A model generated the notes under the pieces. It ran no database searches, was not told the origin of the DNA, and saw only the letters and a list, made by a program, of their open reading frames with translations. Shown one piece after another: positions 37,135-46,233 of a stretch of 64,000 bases of DNA. The translations under genes were made by a program, and so were the position numbers. Each line of letters begins with the position of its first letter. Position 1 is the stretch's first letter. Source of the DNA: Cryobacterium cryoconiti (GTDB taxonomy: Bacteria; Actinomycetota; Actinomycetes; Actinomycetales; Microbacteriaceae); contig NZ_SOHA01000032.1 in assembly GCF_004403065.1 (NCBI RefSeq), positions 1 to 64,000 on the forward strand. The letters run 5' to 3'.

Positions 37135-39078
37135 CTACTTGATCAGGTCGCGCATGCCCCGGTCGAGTTCCGCAAGGGTGGCCTCGGCGGCGGCCCGGCG
37201 CTCGGCGACCGTGCCGACGGTGCTGCTCGTGTCCAGGTACACCTTGAGCTTGGGCTCGGTACCGCTCGGGCGCACCATCACGCGCGAGCCGTCAGCCAGC
37301 CGGATCCGCAGCACGTCGCTGGGCGGGAGACCGTTGAACCCGGCCGAGAGGTCGTCGATGTGATCGACGGCCAGAGTGCCGACGAAGGCCGGCGGAGTCG
37401 CGCGCAGCCGTGCCATCACGCGTTCGATCTCGGTCAGGTCGGTCACCCGCACGGAGATCTGACCCGACGCGAAGTGGCCGAACCGGGCGCTGAACCGGTC
37501 GAGGTGCTCGGCCAGCGTGACACCCTCGGACTTCAGGTCGCTGACCAGGGAGAGCAGGGCAACGGCGGCGGAGATGCCGTCCTTGTCGCGCACCGTGACG
37601 GGGTTCACGAGATAGCCGAGGGCCTCCTCGAAACCGAAGATCAGGCCGGGCGCGCGCGACACCCACTTGAAGCCGGTCAGGGTGTCGGTGAACCGGAGCC
37701 CGTAGGCCTTCGCCACGGCCTCCAGGGCGGGGGTGGAGACGATGGAGCAGGCGAGGGTGCCCGTCGCGCCGCCGTCACCGCTGACCTGCGCGGCGAGCTC
37801 CGCAGCGCGCCAGCCGAGGATGGCGCCGACCTCGTTGCCGGAGAGGCGTCGGTACCCGCTGGGTGAACCCTCGTCGGGGATCGCGATCGCGAGGCGATCG
37901 GCGTCGGGGTCGTTGGCGATGATCAGCTCGGCGCCGGCCTCCCGGGCCGTCTCGTAGGAGAGGTCCATCGCGCCGGGTTCCTCGGGGTTGGGGAAGGAGA
38001 CCGTCGGGAACGCGGCATCCGGTGCGATCTGGGCGTCGACGAGCGTGGGCAGGTCGAAGCCGGCGGACTCCAGAACGCGGCGGGTGGTGTCCCAGCCCAC
38101 GCCGTGCAGGGCCGTGTAGACGGTGGTGACCTGCGCGCGGGGGCGATGGGCCAGGCTCGCGGTCTCGTCGATGTAGGCCTGCACGACCGACTCGGGGGCG
38201 GTCTCGTAGGCAGCCCGCGGCAGGTCGGGTACGCGCTCCTCCGCGGCGACGCGCAGGATCTCCGCCGCGATGGAGGCATCGTCGGGGGAGACGATCTGCG
38301 AACCCTGGTTGGCTCCGCCCAGATAGACCTTGTAACCGTTGTCGTTGGGCGGGTTGTGCGACGCGGTGACCATGATGCCGGCGCCGACGTCGAGGTGGCG
38401 CACGGCGAACGCGAGTACGGGAGTCGGCAGCAGGCGGGGGAGCAGGATGGCGCGCACGCCGGCTCCGGCCATGATCGTGGCGGAGTCCGTGGCGAAGACG
38501 TGTGAGTTCTTCCGACCGTCGTAGCCGATGACGACCGACGGGACGCGGCCCGGTGCGGTGTTTTTGATCAGGAACGCGGCGAGCCCGGCGGCAGCCTGGC
38601 TGACGAGGACCCGGTTCATCCGGTTGGAGCCGGCGGCGATGGCGCCGCGCAGTCCGGCCGTGCCGAAGGCAAGACGTTCGTCGAACCGGGCGTGCAGCTC
38701 CGCGAGCGCCGCGGCATCGTTGTCGGCGGCCCCGCGCAGCAGCAGGCGCAGTTCGGCCTGCGTTTCGGGGTCCGGGTCCTGGCTCAGCCAGGCGTTGGCC
38801 ACGGCGATCACGGGCGCGGCCGCATCCGTGGCCGGGGCGTCTGCCTGCGGGTCCACGGTCACGGTGTCGATCACCATGGTGTCGGAAAGAACGTCGGGGA
38901 GGACGTCCGTGACGGGGGGCGAGTCTTCGGCGGACGAGTGCCGGCCGCGTGCGGGGGCGGCATCCGTGCCGGTGTTCTCCGTGCCCGTGTTCTCCGTGCC
39001 GGTGTTCTCCGTGCCCGTGTTCTCCGTGCCGGTGTTCTCCGTGCCCGTGTTCTCCGGGCCGGTGCTGTCGAGGCTCAC
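37135..39078 (-). CDS. Phosphoglucomutase/phosphomannomutase (PmmB-like) with repetitive N-terminus
   Basis: A 647-residue alpha-D-phosphohexomutase, interconverting hexose (or pentose) 1- and 6/5-phosphates. The catalytic serine is in VTASHNPPNDNGYKVY, the metal loop is NDPDADRLAIA, the sugar loop GFEEALGY and the phosphate loop RPSGTEPKLKVY. The first 90 residues are extra: six ENTGT units (residues about 8-38) then an acidic Ser/Pro/Asp stretch. Homologues normally begin near residue 85, so a later start is possible. ATG 39078 overlaps punA by four bases. Context suggests conversion of ribose or deoxyribose 1-phosphate, but hexose specificity is equally possible. Confidence 0.9.
   Translation of the reverse strand: MSLDSTGPENTGTENTGTENTGTENTGTENTGTENTGTDAAPARGRHSSAEDSPPVTDVLPDVLSDTMVIDTVTVDPQADAPATDAAAPVIAVANAWLSQDPDPETQAELRLLLRGAADNDAAALAELHARFDERLAFGTAGLRGAIAAGSNRMNRVLVSQAAAGLAAFLIKNTAPGRVPSVVIGYDGRKNSHVFATDSATIMAGAGVRAILLPRLLPTPVLAFAVRHLDVGAGIMVTASHNPPNDNGYKVYLGGANQGSQIVSPDDASIAAEILRVAAEERVPDLPRAAYETAPESVVQAYIDETASLAHRPRAQVTTVYTALHGVGWDTTRRVLESAGFDLPTLVDAQIAPDAAFPTVSFPNPEEPGAMDLSYETAREAGAELIIANDPDADRLAIAIPDEGSPSGYRRLSGNEVGAILGWRAAELAAQVSGDGGATGTLACSIVSTPALEAVAKAYGLRFTDTLTGFKWVSRAPGLIFGFEEALGYLVNPVTVRDKDGISAAVALLSLVSDLKSEGVTLAEHLDRFSARFGHFASGQISVRVTDLTEIERVMARLRATPPAFVGTLAVDHIDDLSAGFNGLPPSDVLRIRLADGSRVMVRPSGTEPKLKVYLDTSSTVGTVAERRAAAEATLAELDRGMRDLIK
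38966..39060. repeat. 15-bp coding repeat (ENTGT) x 6
   Basis: Six 15-bp units alternate two synonymous forms at one codon, giving a 30-bp higher-order period. In frame with the phosphohexomutase, each unit encodes Glu-Asn-Thr-Gly-Thr. Confidence 0.92.
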
Positions 39079-39908
39079 AGTACGGCCACGATCCGGGCCA
39101 GCAGTGCGCTGATGACGGGCTCGGCGAGCTTGCCGGCCTCGAGCACCTCCGAGTGGCTGAGCGGCTCCTGCTGGATGCCGGCTGCGAGGTTGGTGATCAG
39201 CGACAGGCCGAGGACCTCCATGCCGGACTGGCGGGCGGCGATCGCCTCGAGCGCCGTCGACATGCCCACGATGTGGCCGCCGATGACCTTGGCCATCTGC
39301 ACCTCGGCGGGCGTCTCGTAGTGCGGGCCGCGGAACTGGCAGTACACGCCCTCGTCGAGCGACGGGTCGATGGTGCGCGCCAGGTCGCGCAGGCGGCGCG
39401 AGTACAGGTCGGTCAGGTCGACGAACGTGGCACCCTCGAGAGGAGAGTCGGCCGTCAGGTTGAGGTGGTCGCTGATCAGCACGGGGGTGCCGGGCGTCCA
39501 GGTCTCACGGATGCCGCCGGCACCGTTGGTGAGGATCATGGCCGTCGCGCCGGTGGCGGCGGCGGTGCGCACGCTGTGCACGACCCGGCGAACGCCGTGG
39601 CCCTCGTAATAATGTGTGCGGGCGCCGATCACAAGTGCGCGCTTGCCGCTGGGCAGCAGCACCGAGCGCAGCGTTCCGGCATGGCCGGCCAGGGCGGGCG
39701 CGCTGAAACCGGTGATGTACTGCGCGTCGAGGGTGTGCGTGGTCTCGCCGATCAAATCGGCGGCCTTGCCCCATCCGCTGCCCAGAGTGAGGGCGATATC
39801 GTGGCGGGCTACGCCCGTGGCCTCGGCGATCTCAGCAGCGGCGGTCCGTGCAACTTCGAACGGGTCCGTTTCTGGCGCGTCGAGCGGGTTAATGTCGGTC
39901 TTCAGCAT
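39075..39908 (-). CDS. punA: Purine nucleoside phosphorylase (trimeric class)
   Basis: Phosphorolyses inosine and guanosine to base and ribose 1-phosphate. The 277-residue protein has the phosphate-binding TLGSGWG, RTHYYEGHGVRRVVH, the ILTNGAGGI strand, the glutamate site in QFRGPHYETPAEVQM and GMSTALEAIAAR. ATG 39908 lies exactly 6 bases after TAGAGT on the minus strand, indicating a leaderless mRNA. Its product inosine source is the adenosine deaminase encoded 3 kb away. Also called deoD in some annotations. Confidence 0.95.
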   Translation of the reverse strand: MLKTDINPLDAPETDPFEVARTAAAEIAEATGVARHDIALTLGSGWGKAADLIGETTHTLDAQYITGFSAPALAGHAGTLRSVLLPSGKRALVIGARTHYYEGHGVRRVVHSVRTAAATGATAMILTNGAGGIRETWTPGTPVLISDHLNLTADSPLEGATFVDLTDLYSRRLRDLARTIDPSLDEGVYCQFRGPHYETPAEVQMAKVIGGHIVGMSTALEAIAARQSGMEVLGLSLITNLAAGIQQEPLSHSEVLEAGKLAEPVISALLARIVAVL

Positions 39909-39953
39909 GCAACCACTCTAATTGCCCACCCATTTCGGAGACGTTCCGTTGAT

Positions 39954-40032
39954 CAATTCGACGGAGAATCTGCAAACGAGCAGCCGAAAAGGGGTGCGAA
40001 CGTCAATTTTCGGCAGAATCTCCGTCGAATTG
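39954..40032. repeat. Inverted-repeat element D (different arms)
   Basis: CAATTCGACGGAGAATCTGC (39954-39973) pairs with its complement at 40013-40032 with one mismatch. Inside, GCCGAAAA and TTTTCGGC form a second stem. Same two-tier design as elements A-C, but the arms are unrelated. It lies between divergent punA and the LpdA-like gene. Confidence 0.85.
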
Positions 40033-40098
40033 GTGCGCTGGAGGCAGGCGGGGCGCTCGGGGTTTGGCGGCGGGTGCGCGGGGCGGGAGAATGTCACC

Positions 40099-41535
40099 AT
40101 GGCCTACGACTTCGAACGCAAGCAGCGCATCGCTATCCTCGGCGGAGGTCCCGGCGGTTACGAGGCGGCCCTGGCCGGCGCCCAGCAGGGCGCCGAGGTC
40201 ACCCTGGTCGAGCGCGTCGGCGTCGGCGGCTCCGCCGTGATCACGGATGTCGTCCCCTCCAAGTCCCTGATCGCCACGGCTGAAGCCACCAACTCGATCC
40301 ACGACGCCACCGAGCTGGGCGTGCAGCTGTTCGTGCGCGGGGAGAAGGGCAAGCCCGCCCGGCCCGAGGTGGCCATCAACCTGGCCGCGGTCAACAAGCG
40401 GCTCCTGGCCCTGGCCCGGCAGCAGTCCGAGGACATGAAAGCCACCCTGATGCGCGCGGGTGTGAACCTCGTGCACGGTCACGGCCGGCTCGACGGCGCG
40501 AACGGTGTGATCGTGGCCACCGCCGAGGACGGCTCCGGCATCGACTTCGACCGGATCGAGGCCGACACGATCGTGATCTCCGTCGGGGCGACCCCGCGCA
40601 TCCTGCCCACCGCCATCCCCGACGGCGAGCGCATCCTCAGCTGGACCGAGCTGTACAACCTGCGCGCGGTGCCCGAACACCTCATCGTCGTCGGCTCCGG
40701 TGTGACCGGGGCCGAGTTCGCCTCCGCCTACCGGGCGCTCGGCGCCAAGGTCACGCTGATCTCCAGCCGCGACCAGGTGCTGCCCGGCGAGGACGCCGAC
40801 GCCGCCGCCGTGATCGAGAACGTCTTCAAACGCAACGGCATGGTCGTGCTCAGCAAGTCCCGTGCCCAGTCCGTCGTGCGCACGGACACCGGCGTGCTCG
40901 CCACCCTGTCCGACGGTCGCACGGTCGAGGGCAGCCACTGCCTGATCGCGGTAGGGTCGGTGCCCAACACCACGGGGCTCGGTCTCGAGGAGGCCGGCGT
41001 GCAGCTGACCGAATCCGGCCACATCCGGGTCAACCGGGTGGCGCGCACGTCGATGCCGAGCATCTACGCGGCCGGGGACTGCACGACCGAGCTGCCGCTG
41101 GCATCCGTCGCCTCGATGATGGGGCGCACCGCCGTGTTCCACGCCATGGGCGACGCCGTCAACCCGATCGAGATCCGCAACGTGGCGGCGAACATCTTCA
41201 CACAGCCGGAGATCGCCACGGTCGGTTGGAGCCAGAAGCAGATCGAAGACGGCCTCACCCGCGGCAGCATCTACAAGCTGCCGCTCGCCTCGAACCCGCG
41301 CGCCAAGATGATGGGCATCAAGGACGGCTTCGTGAAGCTGTTCGCGACCACCACCACCGGCACCGTCATCGGCGGCGTGATCGTGGCCCCGAAGGCCAGC
41401 GAGCTGGTCTTCCCGCTCGCCCTGGCCGTGGAGCACCGCCTCACGGTCGACGAGGTCGCGCGGGCGTTCCCGGTCTACCCGTCACTGACGCATTCGATCA
41501 CGGATGCCGCGCGCGCCATGCACATCGTGCTCTGA
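40099..41535 (+). CDS. lpdA: LpdA-like NAD(P)H-quinone/flavoprotein dehydrogenase
   Basis: A 478-residue two-dinucleotide-binding flavoprotein of the pyridine nucleotide-disulfide reductase family. FAD binding is ILGGGPGGYEAALAGAQQG and YAAGDCTTELPLA; NAD binding is VVGSGVTGAEFASAYRALG. The redox-active disulfide is absent: GGSAVITDVVPSKSLI replaces the usual CxxxxC block. It therefore resembles M. tuberculosis Rv3303c (LpdA), a quinone reductase, rather than lipoamide dehydrogenase. ATG 40099 has GGGAGA about 7 bases upstream (and GAGAAT 6 bases upstream). Frame open to 39922 is repeat sequence. Confidence 0.9.
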   Translation: MAYDFERKQRIAILGGGPGGYEAALAGAQQGAEVTLVERVGVGGSAVITDVVPSKSLIATAEATNSIHDATELGVQLFVRGEKGKPARPEVAINLAAVNKRLLALARQQSEDMKATLMRAGVNLVHGHGRLDGANGVIVATAEDGSGIDFDRIEADTIVISVGATPRILPTAIPDGERILSWTELYNLRAVPEHLIVVGSGVTGAEFASAYRALGAKVTLISSRDQVLPGEDADAAAVIENVFKRNGMVVLSKSRAQSVVRTDTGVLATLSDGRTVEGSHCLIAVGSVPNTTGLGLEEAGVQLTESGHIRVNRVARTSMPSIYAAGDCTTELPLASVASMMGRTAVFHAMGDAVNPIEIRNVAANIFTQPEIATVGWSQKQIEDGLTRGSIYKLPLASNPRAKMMGIKDGFVKLFATTTTGTVIGGVIVAPKASELVFPLALAVEHRLTVDEVARAFPVYPSLTHSITDAARAMHIVL

Positions 41536-41554
41536 CCCTGCAACGCGGGGTCAG
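41532..41554. terminator. Bidirectional terminator between lpdA and the carboxylase gene
   Basis: CTGACCC (41532-41538) pairs with GGGTCAG (41548-41554) between the two convergent stops, which are 22 bases apart. Confidence 0.6.
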
Positions 41555-41557
41555 GCG

Positions 41558-43345
41558 TCAGGCAGTGACGACGACGTCGGCGTCGACGACGGCCATCAGC
41601 ACGAAACCGGACGCCACGGTCGCACCGATGATCGCGCCGATGTTGCCGACCACGCCGTCTTTGTGAGCGGTCAGCGGCTGCTCCATCTTCATGGCCTCGA
41701 GCACCAGCAGCAGATCGCCCTTGACGACCAGGTCGCCCTCGGCTACGGCCAGTTTCACGATCGTCGCCTGCATGGGGGCGTGCACGGCATCACCGGTGGC
41801 CGCGCTGACGGCGTGCGAGCCGGTGCGGCGCCGCGGTGCGGGGCCGGCCGTGTTCTCACCGGCCGTGCCGGGCAGCAGCCGAACCGGCAGGCTGACCTCG
41901 ATCCGGCGTCCCTCCACCTCGACGATGACGTTGTGGCGCTTGGCCGGGCCGGTCAACTCTTCCGGTGACCCGTTCCAGGGCTCGATGTCGTTGACGAACT
42001 CGGTTTCGATCCACCGGGTGTAAATGGAGAACGGCTCGCCGTTCGCCGGCGCGAACGCGGGGTCGCGCACAATCCGGCGGTGGAAGGGGAGCACGGTGGG
42101 CAGCCCCGCGACCTCGAACTCGTCCAGGGCCCGGCGGGAACGCTCCAGCGCCTCCTCGCGGGTGGCACCGGTCACGATGAGCTTCGCGAGCAGGGAGTCG
42201 AAGGAGCCGGAGATGACGTCGCCGGCGGTGACGCCGCTGTCCACGCGCACGCCGGGGCCGCCGGCGGGCTTGAAGACGTGCACGGGCCCGGGGGCCGGCA
42301 TGAAGCCGCGGCCGGCGTCCTCGCCGTTGATGCGGAACTCGAAGGAGTGCCCGATGGGCTCCGGGTCGTCGTAGTCGAGGCGGCCGCCTTCGGCCAGGCG
42401 GAACTGCTCGCGCACCAGGTCGATGCCGGTCACTTCCTCCGACACCGGATGTTCGACCTGCAGCCGGGTGTTCACCTCCAGGAACGAGACGGTGCCGTCC
42501 TGGCCGATCAGGAATTCGCAGGTGCCGGCGCCGACGTAGCCGACCTCCGCCAGGATCGCCTTGGAGGCGCGGTACATCTCACTGCGCTGCGCGTCGGTGA
42601 GGAACGGCGCGGGGGCCTCCTCGACCAGCTTCTGGTGGCGGCGCTGCAGCGAGCAGTCGCGGGTGGAGACCACCACCACGGTGCCGTCGGCGTCCGCGAG
42701 GCACTGGGTCTCGACGTGACGCGGCTTGTCCAGGTACTTCTCCACGAAGCACTCGCCGCGACCGAACGCGGCGACGGCCTCCCGGGTCGCGGAGTCGAAG
42801 AGCTCGGGAACCTCCTCGCGGGTGCGGGCGACCTTGAGGCCGCGTCCGCCGCCGCCGAAGGCCGCCTTGATCGCGACCGGCAGACCGTGGAGGTCGACGA
42901 AGTCGAGCACCTCCGCGGCATCCGCGACGGGGTTGAGGGTGCCGGGCGCCATCGGCGCGTTCACCTTCTCGGCCACGTGCCGGGCGGACACCTTGTCGCC
43001 CAGTTTTTCGATGGCGTCGGGGGAGGGGCCGATCCAGATCAGGCCGGCGCCGATCACGGCGCGGGCGAAGTCGGCGTTCTCGGCGAGGAACCCGTAGCCG
43101 GGGTGCACGGCATCGGCGCCGGACCGTCGGGCCACGGAAAGCAGCTTCTCGATGACGAGGTAGGTGTCCGCGCTCGTCGTTCCGTCCAGGCCGTAGGCCT
43201 CGTCGGCCAGATGCGAATGCATCGAGTCGCGGTCCTGGTCGGCGTAGACGGCAACCGAGAGGATGCCGCTGTCTTTTGCGGCTCGGATCACCCGGACGGC
43301 GATTTCGCCCCGGTTTGCGATGAGGACCTTCGTTATTGGGGGCAC
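41558..43345 (-). CDS. accA3: Acyl-CoA (acetyl/propionyl) carboxylase alpha subunit: biotin carboxylase plus carrier domain
   Basis: Carboxylates biotin with bicarbonate and ATP; supplies the beta subunits for malonyl- or methylmalonyl-CoA synthesis. Of 595 residues, 1-450 are biotin carboxylase with the N-domain [20 protein letters not shown], the ATP-grasp glycine loop [10 protein letters not shown] and [14 protein letters not shown]. The C-terminal 75 residues are the carrier domain with the biotinylated lysine K553 in EAMKM. GTG 43345 lies 8 bases after a minus-strand TAAGCT. BirA is encoded 7.6 kb away and the beta and epsilon subunits 5.5 kb away. Confidence 0.95.
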   Translation of the reverse strand: MPPITKVLIANRGEIAVRVIRAAKDSGILSVAVYADQDRDSMHSHLADEAYGLDGTTSADTYLVIEKLLSVARRSGADAVHPGYGFLAENADFARAVIGAGLIWIGPSPDAIEKLGDKVSARHVAEKVNAPMAPGTLNPVADAAEVLDFVDLHGLPVAIKAAFGGGGRGLKVARTREEVPELFDSATREAVAAFGRGECFVEKYLDKPRHVETQCLADADGTVVVVSTRDCSLQRRHQKLVEEAPAPFLTDAQRSEMYRASKAILAEVGYVGAGTCEFLIGQDGTVSFLEVNTRLQVEHPVSEEVTGIDLVREQFRLAEGGRLDYDDPEPIGHSFEFRINGEDAGRGFMPAPGPVHVFKPAGGPGVRVDSGVTAGDVISGSFDSLLAKLIVTGATREEALERSRRALDEFEVAGLPTVLPFHRRIVRDPAFAPANGEPFSIYTRWIETEFVNDIEPWNGSPEELTGPAKRHNVIVEVEGRRIEVSLPVRLLPGTAGENTAGPAPRRRTGSHAVSAATGDAVHAPMQATIVKLAVAEGDLVVKGDLLLVLEAMKMEQPLTAHKDGVVGNIGAIIGATVASGFVLMAVVDADVVVTA

Positions 43346-43454
43346 AGTGCCCTAGCTTATGGGTCAGAGCCGCAGGCTTTTTGGTTCTGTCCCACAAAAA
43401 CGCGGGCGAGAAAGGTGCGGATGCCTACAATCGGGCTCGAAAACCGGCGGTCGA

Positions 43455-44108
43455 TCAGTCGTTGCCGCGGTTCCACAGGCTCGGCCACGCGTGACCGAGC
43501 CCGGTCACGAGCCGGCGCAACGTCGGCAGCGACAGGCCGACCACGGTCGACGGATCCCCGCTGATATGCGTGATGAACGGCGCGCCGAGGCTGTCGATGG
43601 TGAAGGCACCAGCCACGAACAGGGGCTCGCCGGTGGCGATATAGGCGTCGAGTTCCTCGTCGTCGATGTCGTCGGCGAAGGTGACGTCGGCCACGGCCAC
43701 GGCGCCGACAGAGCGCCCGACGACACCGTCGGCGTGGTCGATCAGCCAGTGGCCGGAATAGAGCTGTCCGGTGCGACCGCGCTGCAGCTGCCAACGCTCG
43801 CGGGCCTTGGCGCTGGTGTGCGGCTTGCCGTAGATGACATCGTCGATCACGAAGACCGAATCGCCGCCGAGCACCAGGCCGTCGACGATGTCGCCGCTGC
43901 CGGTCAGTGCGCGGGACACGGCCTCGGCCTTGGCCCGCGCGAGCAGTTCCACAACCCGGTGCGGTGTGAGCGGTGCTCCGGCGGCCCGGGCGGCCTCGCC
44001 CGCGACGGCGTCCTCGTCGACGTCCGGGGCGACCGTGACGGGCTCGATCCCGGCCGTGCGCAGCAGCATCAGCCGGGCCGGAGACGTGGACGCCAGGTAC
44101 AAGCGCAT
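43455..44108 (-). CDS. maf: Maf-like nucleoside triphosphate pyrophosphatase
   Basis: A 217-residue ITPase-fold house-cleaning enzyme that hydrolyses non-canonical or canonical NTPs to NMP and is linked to septum control. Motifs are LYLASTSPARLMLLRTAGI, VLGGDSVFVIDDVIYGKPHTS (catalytic Asp) and GAFTIDSLGAPFITHISGDP. The last block is diagnostic for Maf. ATG 44108 has GAAGGAAA 3-6 bases upstream. Divergent to the methyltransferase gene, and commonly next to acyl-CoA carboxylase genes in actinobacteria. The 109 bases before the carboxylase start hold its promoter. Confidence 0.94.
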   Translation of the reverse strand: MRLYLASTSPARLMLLRTAGIEPVTVAPDVDEDAVAGEAARAAGAPLTPHRVVELLARAKAEAVSRALTGSGDIVDGLVLGGDSVFVIDDVIYGKPHTSAKARERWQLQRGRTGQLYSGHWLIDHADGVVGRSVGAVAVADVTFADDIDDEELDAYIATGEPLFVAGAFTIDSLGAPFITHISGDPSTVVGLSLPTLRRLVTGLGHAWPSLWNRGND

Positions 44109-44153
44109 GGGTTTCCTTCGCTGGGGGTGGAAGCGGTGTGGGATCATCGAAGG

Positions 44154-45467
44154 ATGGGCACCAGCAATGACATTCAGGCAGATTCGAGCGGACACTCCGC
44201 AGAAGTAGGCGCAGAGCTCGAACTCGACGTCACCAACGTAGCTCACGGCGGCATCTTCATCGCGAGACACGAGGGCCGCGTGGTCTTCGTGAGCGACACT
44301 CTCCCGGGGGAGCGCGTGCGCGCCCGCCTGACCTCGGCCAGCCACAAGAGCTTCTGGCGCGCGGAGACCGTGGAGGTGCTCACCCCGGCACCCGAGCGCC
44401 AACCGCACATCTGGGCATCCGCCGCCCTCGACCGCGACCCCGTGGACCGCGCCGGCGGCGCCGAGTTCGGTCACATCGAACTCGGCTACCAGCGCGAGCT
44501 GAAACGCCAGGTTCTGGCCGACGCCCTGAAACGGATGGCCGGCGTCGACTCCCCGGTCACGGTCGAGCCGGTCCCGGTCGGCCGCAACGCATCGCCCGGC
44601 GACGCCGCCGACGGCACCGGCTGGCGCACCCGCGTTCGGCTGCACGTCGACGAGGACGGTTCGGTGGGCCCGTACGCCGCCCGGTCGCACCGTGTCATCC
44701 CGGTCGGCGATCTGCCGCTGGCCGATCGCCTGCTGGAGGCGGCCGCGCCCCTGGACAAGATGTTCCCCGGCGCCGCATCCGTTGACATCGTCGCACCGAG
44801 CCTGGGCACCGTGCAGATCCTCGTGGCGGAGCAGGACGACAAGGGTCGTCGCCGGCACACCCCGAAGACCCTGATCCGCGAGGTCGTCGGCGAGCGCGAA
44901 TTCCGCCTCGACGCCGCCGGGTTCTGGCAGGTGCACACCAGCGCCGCTGAGACCCTCTACCGTGCGGTGCAGGACACCATCGACGCGGATGCGTTCGACC
45001 CGCGGGCCGCGAACCTGGACCTCTACGGCGGAGTGGGCCTGCTCGCCGCCGCCGTGGGCGACCGGTTCGGCAGCACCGTGCGCATGACCAGCGTCGAGAG
45101 CGACCCGCAGGCCACCGACTTCGCGGCCGAGAACCTCGCCGAATGGGTCGGCGCCAGTGTGCAGACCTCCCGCGTCGACCGGTTCCTGAACGCCCTCGTG
45201 CGCGACTCGAGCGCCGCCGACCGGGCCCGCCAGGCGGCCGCGACGGTCATCCTGGACCCGCCGCGCTCCGGTGCAGGCAAGGAGGTCATCGACCTGCTCG
45301 GTGCCGTCGGACCGGCCCAGATCGTCTACGTGGCGTGCGACCCGGTGGCTCTGGCCCGCGATATCGCCCTGCTCGCCGGGCACGGCTACGAGCTGCGCCG
45401 GCTCCGCGCCTTCGACCTGTTCCCGAATACGCACCATGTCGAAGCCGTCGCACTCCTGTCCCGCTAG
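44154..45467 (+). CDS. Class I SAM-dependent RNA methyltransferase (TrmA/RlmD family)
   Basis: A 437-residue m5U-type RNA methyltransferase. The N-terminal 60 residues form a TRAM domain (ELDVTNVAHGGIFIARHEGR). The catalytic half contains LDLYGGVGLLAAAVG (SAM motif I), DPPRSGAGKEV, and YVACDPVALARDIALL, where the cysteine is the family nucleophile. Iron-sulfur cysteines seen in RumA/RlmD are not apparent. ATG 44154 has AAGG close before it, with GATCAT 6 bases further up, so a leaderless start is possible. Target RNA position cannot be told. Confidence 0.9.
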   Translation: MGTSNDIQADSSGHSAEVGAELELDVTNVAHGGIFIARHEGRVVFVSDTLPGERVRARLTSASHKSFWRAETVEVLTPAPERQPHIWASAALDRDPVDRAGGAEFGHIELGYQRELKRQVLADALKRMAGVDSPVTVEPVPVGRNASPGDAADGTGWRTRVRLHVDEDGSVGPYAARSHRVIPVGDLPLADRLLEAAAPLDKMFPGAASVDIVAPSLGTVQILVAEQDDKGRRRHTPKTLIREVVGEREFRLDAAGFWQVHTSAAETLYRAVQDTIDADAFDPRAANLDLYGGVGLLAAAVGDRFGSTVRMTSVESDPQATDFAAENLAEWVGASVQTSRVDRFLNALVRDSSAADRARQAAATVILDPPRSGAGKEVIDLLGAVGPAQIVYVACDPVALARDIALLAGHGYELRRLRAFDLFPNTHHVEAVALLSR

Positions 45468-45507
45468 CTATCGTTGATCCGTAGACACCGCGAGAATGTA
45501 GGAAACC

Positions 45508-46233
45508 GTGAATCACCCGCTAGCACCTCTGCCTTCGCCCACTGATCCCGTCGACACCGCCGTGCTGGGTCATCCCGTGCGCGTCGGCATCGCCGACGAT
45601 CACGAGTCGGTGCGCCTGGGCATCAAGGCGGCGTGCGAGAACGTGGGCTACGAGGTCATCTTCACCGCCCCCACGGTGCAGGAACTCGTGGACGGCATCG
45701 CCGGTCGCGCCGTCGACGTCATCGTGCTCGACCTCTCATTGGGTGACGGGTCCCGCGTCACCGACAACGTGCACCGCGCCCAGAGCACGGGAGCGTCGGT
45801 GCTGGTGCACAGCATCGCCGACCGGGTCGCCCTGGTGCGCGAGGCGCTCGCCGCGGGAGCGTCCGGCGTCATCCCGAAATCGTCACCCACCACAACCGTC
45901 ATGGCCGCCGTCGCATCCGTGGCCCGCGGCGACGTGCTCAACAACCTCGAGTGGGCCACGGCGATCGACGCCGACCGCGATTTCGCCAAGGCGCAGCTGG
46001 GCCGGCGCGAACGCGATGTGCTGCACCTGTACGCGTCGGGTCTGCCGCTGAAGATGGTCGCGATGCAGCTCGGCATCGCCCACTCGACCGCCCGCGAGTA
46101 CCTCGACCGGATCCGGGTGAAGTACGTGGAGGTCGGCCGTCCTGCCCCCACGAAGGTGGACCTGCTTCGGCGTGCCGTCGAAGACGGGATCCTGCCGGGC
46201 CTCGACCCGGATGGCGGAGATGGCCGCGGCTGA
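45508..46233 (+). CDS. NarL/FixJ-family response regulator
   Basis: A 241-residue two-component regulator. The receiver has the acidic pair DDH (30-32), the phospho-Asp D75 in VIVLDLSLGDG and the conserved lysine in GVIPKSSP. The LuxR-type helix-turn-helix spans about 165-225 (GRRERDVLHLYASGLPLKMVAMQLGIAHSTAREYLDRI). GTG 45508 has AGGAAACC just upstream. Its last 23 bases overlap the kinase gene, so the pair is co-translated. Targets unknown. Confidence 0.92.
   Translation: MNHPLAPLPSPTDPVDTAVLGHPVRVGIADDHESVRLGIKAACENVGYEVIFTAPTVQELVDGIAGRAVDVIVLDLSLGDGSRVTDNVHRAQSTGASVLVHSIADRVALVREALAAGASGVIPKSSPTTTVMAAVASVARGDVLNNLEWATAIDADRDFAKAQLGRRERDVLHLYASGLPLKMVAMQLGIAHSTAREYLDRIRVKYVEVGRPAPTKVDLLRRAVEDGILPGLDPDGGDGRG

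Noticed and set aside
38949-40098. Plus-strand frame rich in Cys/Pro over the ENTGT repeat
   Set aside because: The Cys-Ser-Pro repeats are simply the antisense reading of the coding 15-bp units.
43359-44153. Long N-terminal extension of the RNA methyltransferase frame
   Set aside because: It is antisense to maf; the TRAM domain starts just after ATG 44154.
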